From: UBA1765 sp045629945
GTDB taxonomy: Bacteria > Fibrobacterota > Fibrobacteria > Fibrobacterales > Fibrobacteraceae
Direction of reading: 5' to 3'
Length of the DNA: 64,000 nucleotides
Assembly: GCA_045629945.1 (NCBI GenBank)
Contig: JAZQSE010000011.1
Span: 1 to 64,000 of the forward strand
Below are positions 17,611 to 27,134 of the stretch, piece after piece. Numbering within the stretch: the first letter of the stretch is position 1; every line of letters starts with the position of its first letter. The notes below the pieces were generated by a model. It was not told the origin of the DNA. It saw only the letters and a list, made by a program, of their open reading frames with translations, and did no database searches. The translations under genes and the position numbers were made by a program.

Positions 17611-17631
17611 AAATTTCGCTTAATTTTTCTG

Positions 17632-19980
17632 CTAACGACCTTTTTTCAAGATTTGTTTTAGCATAGAATTAACTTTTCCTATTTGAACTTGAGGTTTTTT
17701 CTGCTGAGATTGTGATTTTCCAGAAAGTTTTGCCTTCAAATCAGCAATAGTCGCATGCCCTTGGAGTGCTTTTTCATTACTGCGTTGAGCATTTCTAGGG
17801 TTATGTTTAGCATTTACCCCTGCACCAGCAACACCTTCAGCAGTTTCTTGCTTCATAGAAAGGCTGATTCGTTTTTGCCCTGCATCTACTGCAAGAACAC
17901 GAACTTTAACCACATCACCAACAGTTAAAACCGTTTTTGCATCTTGAACAAATTTTTCGCTAAGTTCTGAAACGTGAACCAAGCCATCTTGATGCACGCC
18001 GATATCCACAAATGCACCAAAATTAGCCACATTGGTTACAACACCTTCCATCCAGCTGCCGGTAATCAAATCGTTTATGCTTTGGACTTTATCATCAAAT
18101 TTTGCATAGCGGAATTCTTTTCGCGGGTCACGAGATGGTTTAGCGAGTTCGTTCATGATGTCTTCCAAAGTATTTTTTCCAACTTCATCAGAAAGGAATT
18201 CTGAGACATCTATACCACGGACAACATTAACATTGCCTACAAGTTCAGACAAAGGAAGACCAGCTTTTTCAGCAATTTTTTCAACTAATGCATAATTTTC
18301 CGGGTGGACCGCACTATTATCAAGTGGGTTTTCAGCGCCAGAAACACGCATAAAGCCTGCAGCCTGTTCAAATGCTTTAGGGCCAAGGCCTTTAACATTT
18401 TTCAAATCATCGCGGCTTTTGAATGCACCATTTTCATCACGGTGTTTAACAATGCTTTCTGAAATATTTTTAGAAAGCCCTGCTACATAACCAAGCAAAG
18501 GAGCACTAGCACTATTGACATCAACACCAACCATATTCACGCAACTTTCAACAACTTCATCAAGGCGTTTCTGGAGTTCACGCTGATTGACATCGTGCTG
18601 GTATTGCCCGACACCAATAGATTTCGGGTCAATTTTTACAAGTTCTGCAAGTGGATCCTGTAATCGACGACCTATAGAAATAGCACCTCTTGTCGTAACA
18701 TCTTCATTTGGGAATTCCTGAATAGCAAGCATACTTGCTGAATAAATAGAAGCCCCAGATTCATTGACAATCACGCGAGGCGGAACTTTGCCTTTAAATT
18801 TCAAAGCCATTTTTGTACAGAATGCGTCTGTTTCACGGCTTGCCGTTCCGTTTCCGATAGCAATTAATTCAATCTTATATTTATCAATGAGTTCCATAAG
18901 ATAAACAGCTGCTTCGGCATCTTTTTTCTGCGGTTCATGTGGGTAAATAACGCCATGATCCATGAACTTTCCATTTTCATCAAGAACGGCTACTTTACAA
19001 CCTGTACGGAAACCCGGGTCAAGAGCAAGAACTGCTTTATGTGCTGGAGGCGCAAGCAATACATCTTGAAGGTTTTTGCTAAAGACTTTGAAGGCTTCTA
19101 ATTCAGCAGCGTCTTTTAAAAGCAAACGGACTTCACTTTCCATGCTTGGTTTCAATAAACGTTCCCAGGCGTCTTTACACATTTCAAGCAAATAAGGTTT
19201 CCAAACTGAATCGCCGATAATGACATTTTTTTGAAGGTAACCAATCATTTCTTCGTCAGGAACTTCTAAAGAAAGGCGTAAAACTTTTTCTTTTTCACCA
19301 CGACGGAGAGCGAGCATTCTGTGACTTGGAATTTTGGAAACTGGTTCTGAGAAATCGTAGTAATTTTTGAATTTGGTTTCTTGCTTTTCAAATTCTTTGC
19401 GGACTTTAGATACCATAACGCCAGAACGTTCTACAGCCAAGCGTAAATACTGACGGTATTCTGCATTATCAGCCACCATTTCTGCCAAGATGTCACAAGC
19501 GCCTTTTAATGCTGCCTTTGGATCAAGCAATCCTTTTTCTTCAGAACAGAATGCAAGTGCTAAAGTTTCTGCCGGGTTTCCATCATCTTCTTGTTTAGCC
19601 ATCAAAAGAGCTAAAGGTTCTAGACCTTGTTCTTTGGCTATTGTAGCACGAGTGCGTTTTTTAGGTTTGTATGGAGCATAAAGGTCTTCTAACTTTGTCT
19701 TGTCTAAGCATTCATCAATAGACTTTTTAAGTTCTGGAGTTAACTTACCTTGTTCTTCGATACTCTTTAGAACCGTTTCTTTACGGTCTGAAAGTTCTTG
19801 TAAATATTCTCGACGGTGTTGTATGTCACGTAGTTCTATTTCATTTAATGTGCCGGTCTGGTCTTTACGGTAACGGGCAATAAACGGGACAGTCCCACCT
19901 TGTGCCATTAATTCTAGCGCTTTGGCTACACGCCAGACTTCCAATTTTAGTTCTTCGGCGATAATTGCTGAAAAATCCAT
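17632..19980 (-). CDS. tex: Tex-family RNA-binding transcription accessory protein
   Basis: Tex is a conserved cytoplasmic nucleic-acid-binding protein linked to transcription and stress survival. The 782-residue protein has the N-terminal helical Tex-N region with VPFIARYRKDQTGTLNE. It has a YqgF/RNase H-like domain (VLALDPGFRTGCKVAVLDE), helix-hairpin-helix segments (LKNVKGLGPKAFEQAAGF) and a C-terminal S1 RNA-binding domain at about 640-710 (GVVTNVANFGAFVDIGVHQD). The tail after S1 is lysine-rich and low in complexity. Length and order match the family. It is divergent from nadA. Confidence 0.95.
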   Translation of the reverse strand: MDFSAIIAEELKLEVWRVAKALELMAQGGTVPFIARYRKDQTGTLNEIELRDIQHRREYLQELSDRKETVLKSIEEQGKLTPELKKSIDECLDKTKLEDLYAPYKPKKRTRATIAKEQGLEPLALLMAKQEDDGNPAETLALAFCSEEKGLLDPKAALKGACDILAEMVADNAEYRQYLRLAVERSGVMVSKVRKEFEKQETKFKNYYDFSEPVSKIPSHRMLALRRGEKEKVLRLSLEVPDEEMIGYLQKNVIIGDSVWKPYLLEMCKDAWERLLKPSMESEVRLLLKDAAELEAFKVFSKNLQDVLLAPPAHKAVLALDPGFRTGCKVAVLDENGKFMDHGVIYPHEPQKKDAEAAVYLMELIDKYKIELIAIGNGTASRETDAFCTKMALKFKGKVPPRVIVNESGASIYSASMLAIQEFPNEDVTTRGAISIGRRLQDPLAELVKIDPKSIGVGQYQHDVNQRELQKRLDEVVESCVNMVGVDVNSASAPLLGYVAGLSKNISESIVKHRDENGAFKSRDDLKNVKGLGPKAFEQAAGFMRVSGAENPLDNSAVHPENYALVEKIAEKAGLPLSELVGNVNVVRGIDVSEFLSDEVGKNTLEDIMNELAKPSRDPRKEFRYAKFDDKVQSINDLITGSWMEGVVTNVANFGAFVDIGVHQDGLVHVSELSEKFVQDAKTVLTVGDVVKVRVLAVDAGQKRISLSMKQETAEGVAGAGVNAKHNPRNAQRSNEKALQGHATIADLKAKLSGKSQSQQKKPQVQIGKVNSMLKQILKKGR

Positions 19981-20043
19981 AATAAGTTATCCATTTACAT
20001 TTTTAAGAACCGCCCTGTGCGATTCCGATTTAAGGTTTAAATG

Positions 20044-20060
20044 TCCCAAAACTTTTGGGA
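20044..20060. promoter_or_regulatory. Palindrome in the tex/nadA divergent region
   Basis: TCCCAAAA-C-TTTTGGGA has perfect 8-bp arms around a single base. It lies 64 bases upstream of tex in the gap between two divergently read genes, so an operator role is possible. It has the same odd-centred form as the longer palindrome at 20141. Confidence 0.45.
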
Positions 20061-20140
20061 GTTTCGGGAATATAACAAATAATCCAAGCCAAAAAGGAAC
20101 TTTTTTTGCCATCTTTAGTGAATTTTTGAGTTTCTCGTGA

Positions 20141-20167
20141 GGATTTTGGCAAAGTTTGCCAAAATCC
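20141..20167. promoter_or_regulatory. Perfect 27-bp palindrome upstream of nadA
   Basis: GGATTTTGGCAAA is followed by one G and then its exact reverse complement. No T run follows on either strand, so a terminator is unlikely. It lies 73 bases before the nadA start. A repressor site for NAD synthesis is an attractive reading, but the binding protein is unknown. Confidence 0.5.
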
Positions 20168-20240
20168 CCATTCCTCTATAAAGGAATACCTTTCATAAAA
20201 AGGGAGGTTTGCTTTGGAAAAATCTTTCTAAATTTGAGGC

Positions 20241-21269
20241 ATGAAAAAAATAGAATCTCCTGCCGAACTTTTTAAGAAATTGCAATCCGTGAAACCGGGT
20301 AGTGTTCTTTGTAATTACTCTATGGAACAGTGCGAAAAAATGTTTCCTGTTGTAGAAGAAATTAATGCTCTTAAAAAAGAACGGAATGCGGTTATTCTTG
20401 CTCATAGCTATGTGGCTCCTGAAATTATTTTGACCGTGGCCGACTATGATGGAGATAGTTTTAAGCTCAGCCAAGATGCAACAAAAGTGAAAGAAGATAC
20501 TATCATTTTTGCTGCGGTCCGATTTATGGGAGAAACTGCTAAAATTCTGAATCCATCTAAGAATGTTTTGATTCCTGGACCACTTACTGGGTGCAGCCTT
20601 GCTGATTCTATTACAAGTGATGAAGTTAAAGCGCTTCGGAAAAAATTCCCGGAACATTCATTTGTCTGCTATATAAACACAACTGCCGATGTGAAGGCTG
20701 AATGTGATGTGTGCGTGACTAGTTCCAATGTTATGAAGATTGTGGCAAACCTTGAAAATGATAAGATTTTGTTTTTGCCAGATCGTTTGATGGGGGCTAA
20801 TTTAAAGAATGAATTGAAGGAAAAGAATATTGATAAAGAAATTGTTTTGACTTCTGGTTGTTGTTATGTTCATGAACAATATGACCCAGATTTGATTCAG
20901 TTTTTCAGAGAACAAAACCCTGGACTTTTAGTGGTGAGCCATCCGGAATGTCACCCTGGTATTGCGTTACAAAGTGATTTTGTCGGTAGCACTGGACAAA
21001 TGGTTGAATTTTTGCAAAAGACTGATAAAAAAGCCCCTGTTCTTTTGCTTACTGAATGCGGTTTAAATGCTAGAATGCAATACGAAATGCCTGACAGACA
21101 GTTTATTGGCAGTTGCAGTATGTGCAAATATATGAAGTCGAATTCTCTTGAAAATATTTTAGAAACTTTACGGAACCCAGAAAAAGCACATTCTATTGAA
21201 CTTGATGAATGTGTGGCACAAAAAGCGAAAAAGTGTATTGATGCTATGTTTGAATACGCGGCTCGTTAG
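20241..21269 (+). CDS. nadA: Quinolinate synthase
   Basis: NadA condenses iminoaspartate with dihydroxyacetone phosphate to quinolinate, the first pyridine in NAD synthesis, using a [4Fe-4S] cluster. The 342-residue protein has NAVILAHSYVAPEI, AAVRFMGETAKILNP and PGPLTGCSLADSI. Its likely cluster cysteines are in the GCSLAD, TSGCCYVHEQ and GSCSMCKYMK regions. The ATG at 20241 has GAGG only one base upstream, which is unusually close; no better start exists for 50 residues. nadB and nadC are not adjacent. Two outer-membrane protein genes follow closely. Confidence 0.95.
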   Translation: MKKIESPAELFKKLQSVKPGSVLCNYSMEQCEKMFPVVEEINALKKERNAVILAHSYVAPEIILTVADYDGDSFKLSQDATKVKEDTIIFAAVRFMGETAKILNPSKNVLIPGPLTGCSLADSITSDEVKALRKKFPEHSFVCYINTTADVKAECDVCVTSSNVMKIVANLENDKILFLPDRLMGANLKNELKEKNIDKEIVLTSGCCYVHEQYDPDLIQFFREQNPGLLVVSHPECHPGIALQSDFVGSTGQMVEFLQKTDKKAPVLLLTECGLNARMQYEMPDRQFIGSCSMCKYMKSNSLENILETLRNPEKAHSIELDECVAQKAKKCIDAMFEYAAR

Positions 21270-21277
21270 GAGAATCT

Positions 21278-21961
21278 ATGAAATCGGCTAAACTTTTTTT
21301 ACTGGCGTTTTGTGTTTGTGCAATTTCTAGCTTTGCTAACGAAAACTGGACAAGAACGCATTTTATTTCTGCTGGTTTTGGAGCTGCTATTACACAAGGT
21401 GATTTAGAAGGCGAAAAATCATTACTTGCTAAAGACGCTGGTACAGAAGAGACTATTTTCTTGCCAAATTTAGGTTCCTTTTTAATGCCTGAATTTGAAA
21501 TCGGAGCTAATTTAAACCAACATACGGTTTCTCTTGATTTTTCTTTTAGTTCTCCTAAAACTAATTTTGCAAAAGGGACTGATCTTGTCGAAGAAACTGA
21601 AACCGATATTTTAAGGCTTGGGCTTGGCTATCGTTATAACTTTTTATGGCCGGAACCTTTCCAGATTTTTGTTGGTTTGAATTATTCCTTTATGCATTTA
21701 AAAACTTCAGCCAATGCTTTTTTTATTGATGAAAACGATAACACGAAACGCTCTGACGCTACTTTAATGGGAAACGGCTTTTCTATCAATTCTGGTTTAC
21801 TTTATTTTATCCATAAAAATATTTCTATGGAACTCCATGCTCGTTTTAAAACCATGTTTTTTTCAAATGTTTCATCTGATGAAAACGGAACCTGTGAAAT
21901 GGATGAAGCACAAATTCAATTTATGGAAGAAGTGTTTTTACGTTTTTCCTTTCATTTCTAA
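21278..21961 (+). CDS. Outer-membrane beta-barrel protein, function unknown
   Basis: The 227-residue protein has a Sec signal peptide (lysines at 2 and 5, cleavage near SSFA-NE). Alternating hydrophobic/polar strands follow, such as LRLGLGYRYNFLW and FQIFVGLNYSFMHL. It ends in Phe (FLRFSFHF), the usual last residue of barrels inserted by the Bam machinery. AGGAG lies 5 bases before the ATG, 8 bases after nadA. Size suggests an eight- to ten-stranded barrel. No family is assigned. Confidence 0.7.
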   Translation: MKSAKLFLLAFCVCAISSFANENWTRTHFISAGFGAAITQGDLEGEKSLLAKDAGTEETIFLPNLGSFLMPEFEIGANLNQHTVSLDFSFSSPKTNFAKGTDLVEETETDILRLGLGYRYNFLWPEPFQIFVGLNYSFMHLKTSANAFFIDENDNTKRSDATLMGNGFSINSGLLYFIHKNISMELHARFKTMFFSNVSSDENGTCEMDEAQIQFMEEVFLRFSFHF

Positions 21962-21983
21962 AACAACCTAAAATAAAATCATT

Positions 21984-23033
21984 ATGAAAAAAATTCTTTT
22001 CTTTGCTTTGAGTTTGTCAATTTCTGCATTTTCTGCAGAATGGGCTTCTATCTATCACTCTTTAATCGCTTTCGATGAAAGAGCCGGGCTCCCTGATGGT
22101 AATCGCCCCGGCTACGTTAAACCTCTTGCTACCAATTTAGGAACGGTTTTAAATAGCAACTGGATTAGTAGTGCAAGAATTCCTCAAGTTTTTACTATTG
22201 AAGCCGGGATGCCTCTGATGATTGTCGGCATAGGTGATGATGATAGAACTTATGCAAATGGCGCTCCCACTATTTTTGGCGATAAAGAATACGAATGGGG
22301 TGCTGTAAGCGATAAAATTTCTTGCTCTACTGCGCCAAATTGCCGTGTAGTGAATGGTAATGAAACATTGAATAAACTAGGTGTATTTACTTACCCTTAT
22401 TTACAACTTGCAGGTAGTTTCTACCATGCGCGCGTTGCATTACGCGGTATGTGGTTGCCTGCCATTAGTGAACTCCAGTCTTTTAATTTGTTTGGCTTTG
22501 GTTTGCAATATAGTTTTGGCCATTTATTTTTACATGAACTTCCAAAAGCATTGCACCCATTTGATGTCAGTTTAGCTTTTGGTATGAATTTTTCTGGCAT
22601 AGGCTACACTCCTGACAATTACAACGGAACTCTTGATTTAGATATTACAACCACTCATTTTATGTTGGTTCTTGGCTACCAGCCTTTTAAATTTTTTGAA
22701 GTGATGCTTTCGCTTGGTTATGAAACGTCTACCATGGAATCTTCAGGGCATTTAGTCTCTGAAGACCCTGATTCTTACGGGGCTGAAATTTTTCCGTCTC
22801 TTTCTGTAGATGGCAATAATGGATTCCGTATGGGACTTGCCGTTTCATTCTCGTTAGGCGCTTCTTACCACCCTGTTGTAGGTGTTGACTTTGGTACAAA
22901 AACAAGTTACACAACAAATGTATTGTACTTCAAGCAAAGTTTTGGTAAAGAACCTGAAATTAAAGAGAAAAAAGCTAAAGTTTCTGATTCTGAAACAGAA
23001 GAAAATGAAGCTACCGATGAAGTTACCGAATAA
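21984..23033 (+). CDS. Secreted or outer-membrane protein with acidic tail
   Basis: The 349-residue protein has a signal peptide cut near AFSA-EW and a long beta-rich middle with barrel-like strands (FNLFGFGLQYSFGHLF, FMLVLGYQPFKFFEVMLSLGYE). A Lys/Glu-rich tail of about 25 residues (KKAKVSDSETEENE) follows, which is not typical for a barrel end. No clear ribosome-binding site precedes the ATG, and the gap to the upstream barrel gene is 22 bases. Its 3' end overlaps hemD on the other strand by 11 bases. Function unknown. Confidence 0.65.
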   Translation: MKKILFFALSLSISAFSAEWASIYHSLIAFDERAGLPDGNRPGYVKPLATNLGTVLNSNWISSARIPQVFTIEAGMPLMIVGIGDDDRTYANGAPTIFGDKEYEWGAVSDKISCSTAPNCRVVNGNETLNKLGVFTYPYLQLAGSFYHARVALRGMWLPAISELQSFNLFGFGLQYSFGHLFLHELPKALHPFDVSLAFGMNFSGIGYTPDNYNGTLDLDITTTHFMLVLGYQPFKFFEVMLSLGYETSTMESSGHLVSEDPDSYGAEIFPSLSVDGNNGFRMGLAVSFSLGASYHPVVGVDFGTKTSYTTNVLYFKQSFGKEPEIKEKKAKVSDSETEENEATDEVTE

Positions 23034-23664
23034 CGTTTTCGTTTATTCCTAATTCATTTAAAGCATTTAAAGTTGTCTCTCCAAAAGCCATTATCTGATC
23101 TTCTTTTGATAAAAGGGGAACTATGGCTTTTGCGGCTTTTCCACTGCGAAGTAAAAAACATTTTTTGCCTGAATAGTTCTTTAAGTTTTCAGCGAATTCT
23201 TTGGCATAAAAAGTTCTATAAACTGGTATATGCGTAATATCTATTTCAAATTTTTTGGCTAAATCGTTTAAGTTTAAAGCCGTTTCTTCCGCTGAAAGCC
23301 AGCACCATTTCAAATAAGGGATTTTCCCTTGATTTTTAAGGGCTAATGTTTCTAAAAAATATTCACCGCCTTCATAATTTTCAGCAAATGTTTCTGAATA
23401 AATTCCAAATTCCGCCAACGCTTTTTGCGTTCCTTTCCCGACTGTAAAAATTTTCCCATTATAATTTTTTAAATAACTATACGAATATTGTGCGGCTCGC
23501 GGACTTGCGACAAAAATAACCTCGTAAAGAGATGTATCTATTTCAAATGGAATTTCTTCAACCGCAAGAATGGGTAAATGAATAAGAGTTGCTCCTATTG
23601 ATTCTGCTTTTTGAAACAGATTTTCAGAAGGCTTTTTTAATCCTGTTTCAATCCACCACATCAT
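23023..23664 (-). CDS. hemD: Uroporphyrinogen-III synthase
   Basis: HemD closes hydroxymethylbilane into uroporphyrinogen III. The protein (213 residues, slightly short for the family) is weakly conserved, as usual, but has the expected VIFVASPRAAQYSYSYL and FTVGKGTQKALAEFGI of domain one, then CFLLRSGKAAKAIVPLL and MAFGETTLNALNELGI of domain two. The call rests as much on context: it follows hemC by 3 bases in a hemA-hemC-hemD unit. Its end overlaps the convergent membrane-protein gene. Confidence 0.85.
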   Translation of the reverse strand: MMWWIETGLKKPSENLFQKAESIGATLIHLPILAVEEIPFEIDTSLYEVIFVASPRAAQYSYSYLKNYNGKIFTVGKGTQKALAEFGIYSETFAENYEGGEYFLETLALKNQGKIPYLKWCWLSAEETALNLNDLAKKFEIDITHIPVYRTFYAKEFAENLKNYSGKKCFLLRSGKAAKAIVPLLSKEDQIMAFGETTLNALNELGINENVIR

Positions 23665-23667
23665 TTT

Positions 23668-24636
23668 CTACAACTTTCCCCAGAAATTCAACAAAGCATG
23701 TTCTTCAACATTTTTTGGTAATGGAATTCCTTTAACATCACAATCTGCAATAAATTTTTCTGCAAATTGTTCAAATTCTATTTCCAGAGAATTATCTCGT
23801 TTTAATAAAATATTCTTGCAGAAGGAATTGCCTTTTACCGGGTCTGCTAAATACGCATAAAATTTTATTTCTGTCTCTGAAACATCGGCGAAAGCCGCCA
23901 TTGGTACACGACACCCTCCGCCTAAAAAATTCATCCAACTACGTTCTATTGATGCCGCAAGCGATGCTTTTGAATCAGAAATTTTTGAAAGAACATTTAA
24001 AACCAATTCGTTGTCTTTACGACATTGCAAACCAACAATTCCTTGTCCTACTGCAGGCACTAAAACATCTGGTGAAAATTTTTCTGTAATAACGTGAGAA
24101 AGATTTAAACGTTCAAGCCCGGCAGCACCTAAAATAATTCCATCCAATTCCCCAGATTCAACTTTTTGAAGCCGAGATTCTAAATTACCACGAACATCTA
24201 CAAAACACAAATCAGAACGAGAGGCTTTTAGCTGCAAAACTCTTCGAGGCGAACCTGTTCCTATTTTTGCACCTTGTGGCAACTGATGGAGTAACTTGTC
24301 AGAAGAAACTAAAACATCCAATGGACAAGCTCTTGGCAAAAAACCACCAAGAACAAGCTCTGAAGCCATTGCTTCAGGGACATCTTTTAATGAGTGAACC
24401 GCAAAATCTATTTTCTTTTCTAAAAGGGCTTCTTCTAATTCTTTGACAAAAACACCTGTTCCACCAAATTGAACCAACGATCGGACCCTATCTTTATCAC
24501 CAGAAGTACGTACCGGACAAATATTCACTTCGTATTCAGGAAAAAAAGAACGAATGGCATTGGCCGCTAAATTCGCTTGAGCCATTGCAAGTGGGCTAGA
24601 ACGCGTTCCTAAATTCAGAACTTTTTTTTCAAGCAT
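23668..24636 (-). CDS. hemC: Hydroxymethylbilane synthase (porphobilinogen deaminase)
   Basis: HemC joins four porphobilinogens into a linear tetrapyrrole on a dipyrromethane cofactor. Visible motifs are NLGTRSSPLAMAQA, VKELEEALLEKKIDFAVHSLKD with the catalytic Asp, IGTGSPRR, and FLGGGCRVP, whose Cys carries the cofactor. The ATG at 24636 is chosen because AGGGG lies 5-6 bases upstream; it overlaps the hemA end by 8 bases, indicating coupling. A longer frame to 24666 exists but adds ten residues that do not look conserved. Confidence 0.95.
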   Translation of the reverse strand: MLEKKVLNLGTRSSPLAMAQANLAANAIRSFFPEYEVNICPVRTSGDKDRVRSLVQFGGTGVFVKELEEALLEKKIDFAVHSLKDVPEAMASELVLGGFLPRACPLDVLVSSDKLLHQLPQGAKIGTGSPRRVLQLKASRSDLCFVDVRGNLESRLQKVESGELDGIILGAAGLERLNLSHVITEKFSPDVLVPAVGQGIVGLQCRKDNELVLNVLSKISDSKASLAASIERSWMNFLGGGCRVPMAAFADVSETEIKFYAYLADPVKGNSFCKNILLKRDNSLEIEFEQFAEKFIADCDVKGIPLPKNVEEHALLNFWGKL

Positions 24637-25927
24637 CTGTTTCCCCTGTTGAAAAATGTTTTTCAATATCTTGTGCCGGGTATAATTTTTCTAAAATCAA
24701 CTGGCTTTCAAGTCCCATTCCAGCAGTGCTCAAATGTTTCAATTCAGAAAAAGGAACATGCAAAATTTTTTTACGAAGTTCTTCTTCAAAACGTTTCATA
24801 TTATTGAATTCTTCTAATGAGACACGTGTTTCCCATTTTTTTAAAACCATTTCTCCGACAAGTTTGTGATATTCTTGCATTTGGAGCAAAAGTGGATTTA
24901 AGTCTCTTGAAACGAACCATTCTCTGAAATCAAGTGTAGCATGTTCAATAAAAGTCCGAGCTTTTTCTGCAGCCAGACGGCGCATTTCTCTATTTTTTTC
25001 AACGACTTTGTTTAAATCATCAATACTGAATAAGCTAATCCCAGGGAAAGAAGCAATTAATGGATCTACATTTCTGGGAGATGCAATATCTACAATTAAA
25101 AGCTCTGTGCGCATTGCATTAGGAACTTCTGATGCTTTGATCAAAAAAGTTTCTGCTTTAGCACAAGTTATCAAAATATCTAATCGTGGCAATTCCTGGA
25201 CTAATTGAGTTAAAGGAAAAGCTTCTCCGCCAAAGCAATTTGAAAACTCTTTTGCCTTTTGTTCACTTCTATTAAAGAAAGCAAAATGTTCCACTTTTTC
25301 TGCCGCAAAAGTAGTTGCTGCTAAATGTCCCATTTCTCCAAGGCCTAAAATGCCAACTCGACATTTTGAAATATCTCCGACTTCTTGCTTACAAAGTTCC
25401 ATAGCGGCATGGGCAACAGAAACAGTTCCCATACCTATCCCTGTTTCTTCGCGCACTTGTTTACCTAACGAAAGCGCACTTTGAAAGAGATGATTCAACA
25501 AGACACCAACGGTTTTCGTTTCTTGCGCTACGCGAAAAGCTTCTCGAACTTGACCTAAAATCTGATTTTCTCCAAGAACAAGACTATCAATCGAAGAAAC
25601 AACTGTATAAAGGTGTGAAACCGCTTCTCCATGAATCAAATAGAAGCAATAGGGAACGATAGAATCTAAGTCTAACTTAGCGTATTCAGCCCACCAATTC
25701 ACCAAAGTATCCGACAACGCTTCTGGGTAAGGTGTTGCAATATAAATTTCGGCCCGATTACAAGTAGAAAGAACCGCAACTTCTGAAACTCCAGGCAATG
25801 CAAGAATACTTTTCATTGTCATGGGATTCTGTAAAGTTCTTGTCAAAGAATCACGAATCGCAACAGGACACGTTTTATGACTAACGCCTAAGACGGCACA
25901 ATGATATTTTTCACACTTTTTCATCAT
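24629..25927 (-). CDS. hemA: Glutamyl-tRNA reductase
   Basis: HemA reduces glutamyl-tRNA to glutamate-1-semialdehyde, the first step of the C5 heme route. The protein of about 430 residues has the catalytic Cys in VAVLSTCNRAEIY, the LVLGENQILGQVREAF motif, and a NADPH site VGILGLGEMGHLAA. A C-terminal dimerisation helix region follows. The start may be ATG at 25927 or 25924, or GTG at 25933; none has a strong ribosome-binding site. It heads the hem unit. hemB and hemL are not in the window. Confidence 0.95.
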   Translation of the reverse strand: MMKKCEKYHCAVLGVSHKTCPVAIRDSLTRTLQNPMTMKSILALPGVSEVAVLSTCNRAEIYIATPYPEALSDTLVNWWAEYAKLDLDSIVPYCFYLIHGEAVSHLYTVVSSIDSLVLGENQILGQVREAFRVAQETKTVGVLLNHLFQSALSLGKQVREETGIGMGTVSVAHAAMELCKQEVGDISKCRVGILGLGEMGHLAATTFAAEKVEHFAFFNRSEQKAKEFSNCFGGEAFPLTQLVQELPRLDILITCAKAETFLIKASEVPNAMRTELLIVDIASPRNVDPLIASFPGISLFSIDDLNKVVEKNREMRRLAAEKARTFIEHATLDFREWFVSRDLNPLLLQMQEYHKLVGEMVLKKWETRVSLEEFNNMKRFEEELRKKILHVPFSELKHLSTAGMGLESQLILEKLYPAQDIEKHFSTGETDA

Positions 25928-26021
25928 TTTCACGGCTGAAAATTAGAATTTTTCTGAATCATCTGGCAAAACCTTATTTATATTTGATTTTGATATGGAT
26001 TTTATCCATTTGGAGAAACTT

Positions 26022-27134
26022 ATGAAAAAATTTTTGTTTTCTGTTCTTTGTCCGCTAGCTATGGTTGCTTTTGCTGGCCCATATGATGTTGAAGAATTTA
26101 CTGCTCAGGATGTAGGTACTCCTGATAATTACATTGCTGCAGAATTTGGCGGAGAACTTACCACAGCCGATCCGACTGCCGTTGCTGATATTCAGGAAGG
26201 TCGCTTATTTGTCCGTCAAAAATTTGAAGACCCATTTGGCGAAGAAGCCACCACATACCAACTTTATCAAGGTCAAGCAGGTGAACAATTCAGTTCACTT
26301 ACAGCACTTTCTGCAGAAGGTGTTGATTACACCAAATTGGTAAAAGCAAAATTCTACGAACGCCGTGGCATGAAACCAGAAGAAGATGTAGGCAAAGTTT
26401 ATTTTGACGGTAAATCTGTTTTTGCTGAAGGTTTAACCACATTGATAGCTTTCGTTGATGGTTCTCCAGTCACTCTCAAAGGTGATGCTCCTGTAGCAGA
26501 ACCAACAGAACCAGCAGAAGTAGATCCATTTGCTACTCCTGCTGCTGATTCCAGCGTAGCTAGTGCAAGTTCTGAAGAAGATGAATATTGTGATGACACT
26601 GATCCAGACTGCGAAGAAGAAGACGAAAACCTTTATTCTTATGACGTTTCTGGAAATGTAGATGAAACTAATGCAGCAGCCGACAATTATGAATATTCAA
26701 CCACCGACGCTACAGATGCAGCAACAGCTCGCTTTGGTATTGGCGATGAAGTTCGTTTTTGGACTGCAGTTGGTCTTTCTGCTCTTGCAGCAACAACCGC
26801 TGTGTTAGGTGTTGTCCAGCACATGAAGTCTAACGAAGCAAAAGATGCTTACGACGACCAGAAATCTTTGATTAACAAAATCAAAGACGCTGTGTCTGAC
26901 GCTTGTACCGATAAGGGTTCTGCCGATTGTGAAGCTGCTGTAGATTGGTATCTCAAACAAAATTCTGTAGACCTTTCTCAGGGTGCAGAAGGCGAAATTC
27001 TCACATTGGAAACTCTTGAAAATCGCCGTGATACAAACAAAGACACAATGGATTCTTATGGCATGGCTCGCAACATTTGGTTTGGTGTGACTGCTGCTTC
27101 CATTACAGCTGCTATTGTTCTCTTTGTATGGTAG
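26022..27134 (+). CDS. Exported membrane protein with acidic linker, function unknown
   Basis: The ATG at 26022 has GGAG 6 bases upstream and starts a signal peptide cut after VAFA. The 370-residue product has an N-terminal mixed domain and a long Ala/Pro/Asp/Glu-rich linker including DDTDPDCEEEDE. Two hydrophobic helices lie near the end (FWTAVGLSALAATTAVLGVV and NIWFGVTAASITAAIVLFVW) with a charged helical segment between. The last helix ends at the stop. The acidic linker looks surface exposed. folB overlaps its last codons. No family was recognised. Confidence 0.6.
   Translation: MKKFLFSVLCPLAMVAFAGPYDVEEFTAQDVGTPDNYIAAEFGGELTTADPTAVADIQEGRLFVRQKFEDPFGEEATTYQLYQGQAGEQFSSLTALSAEGVDYTKLVKAKFYERRGMKPEEDVGKVYFDGKSVFAEGLTTLIAFVDGSPVTLKGDAPVAEPTEPAEVDPFATPAADSSVASASSEEDEYCDDTDPDCEEEDENLYSYDVSGNVDETNAAADNYEYSTTDATDAATARFGIGDEVRFWTAVGLSALAATTAVLGVVQHMKSNEAKDAYDDQKSLINKIKDAVSDACTDKGSADCEAAVDWYLKQNSVDLSQGAEGEILTLETLENRRDTNKDTMDSYGMARNIWFGVTAASITAAIVLFVW

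Noticed and set aside
20193..20657. Minus-strand frame opposite the nadA start
   Set aside because: It lies over conserved nadA codons and has no recognisable motif or ribosome-binding site.
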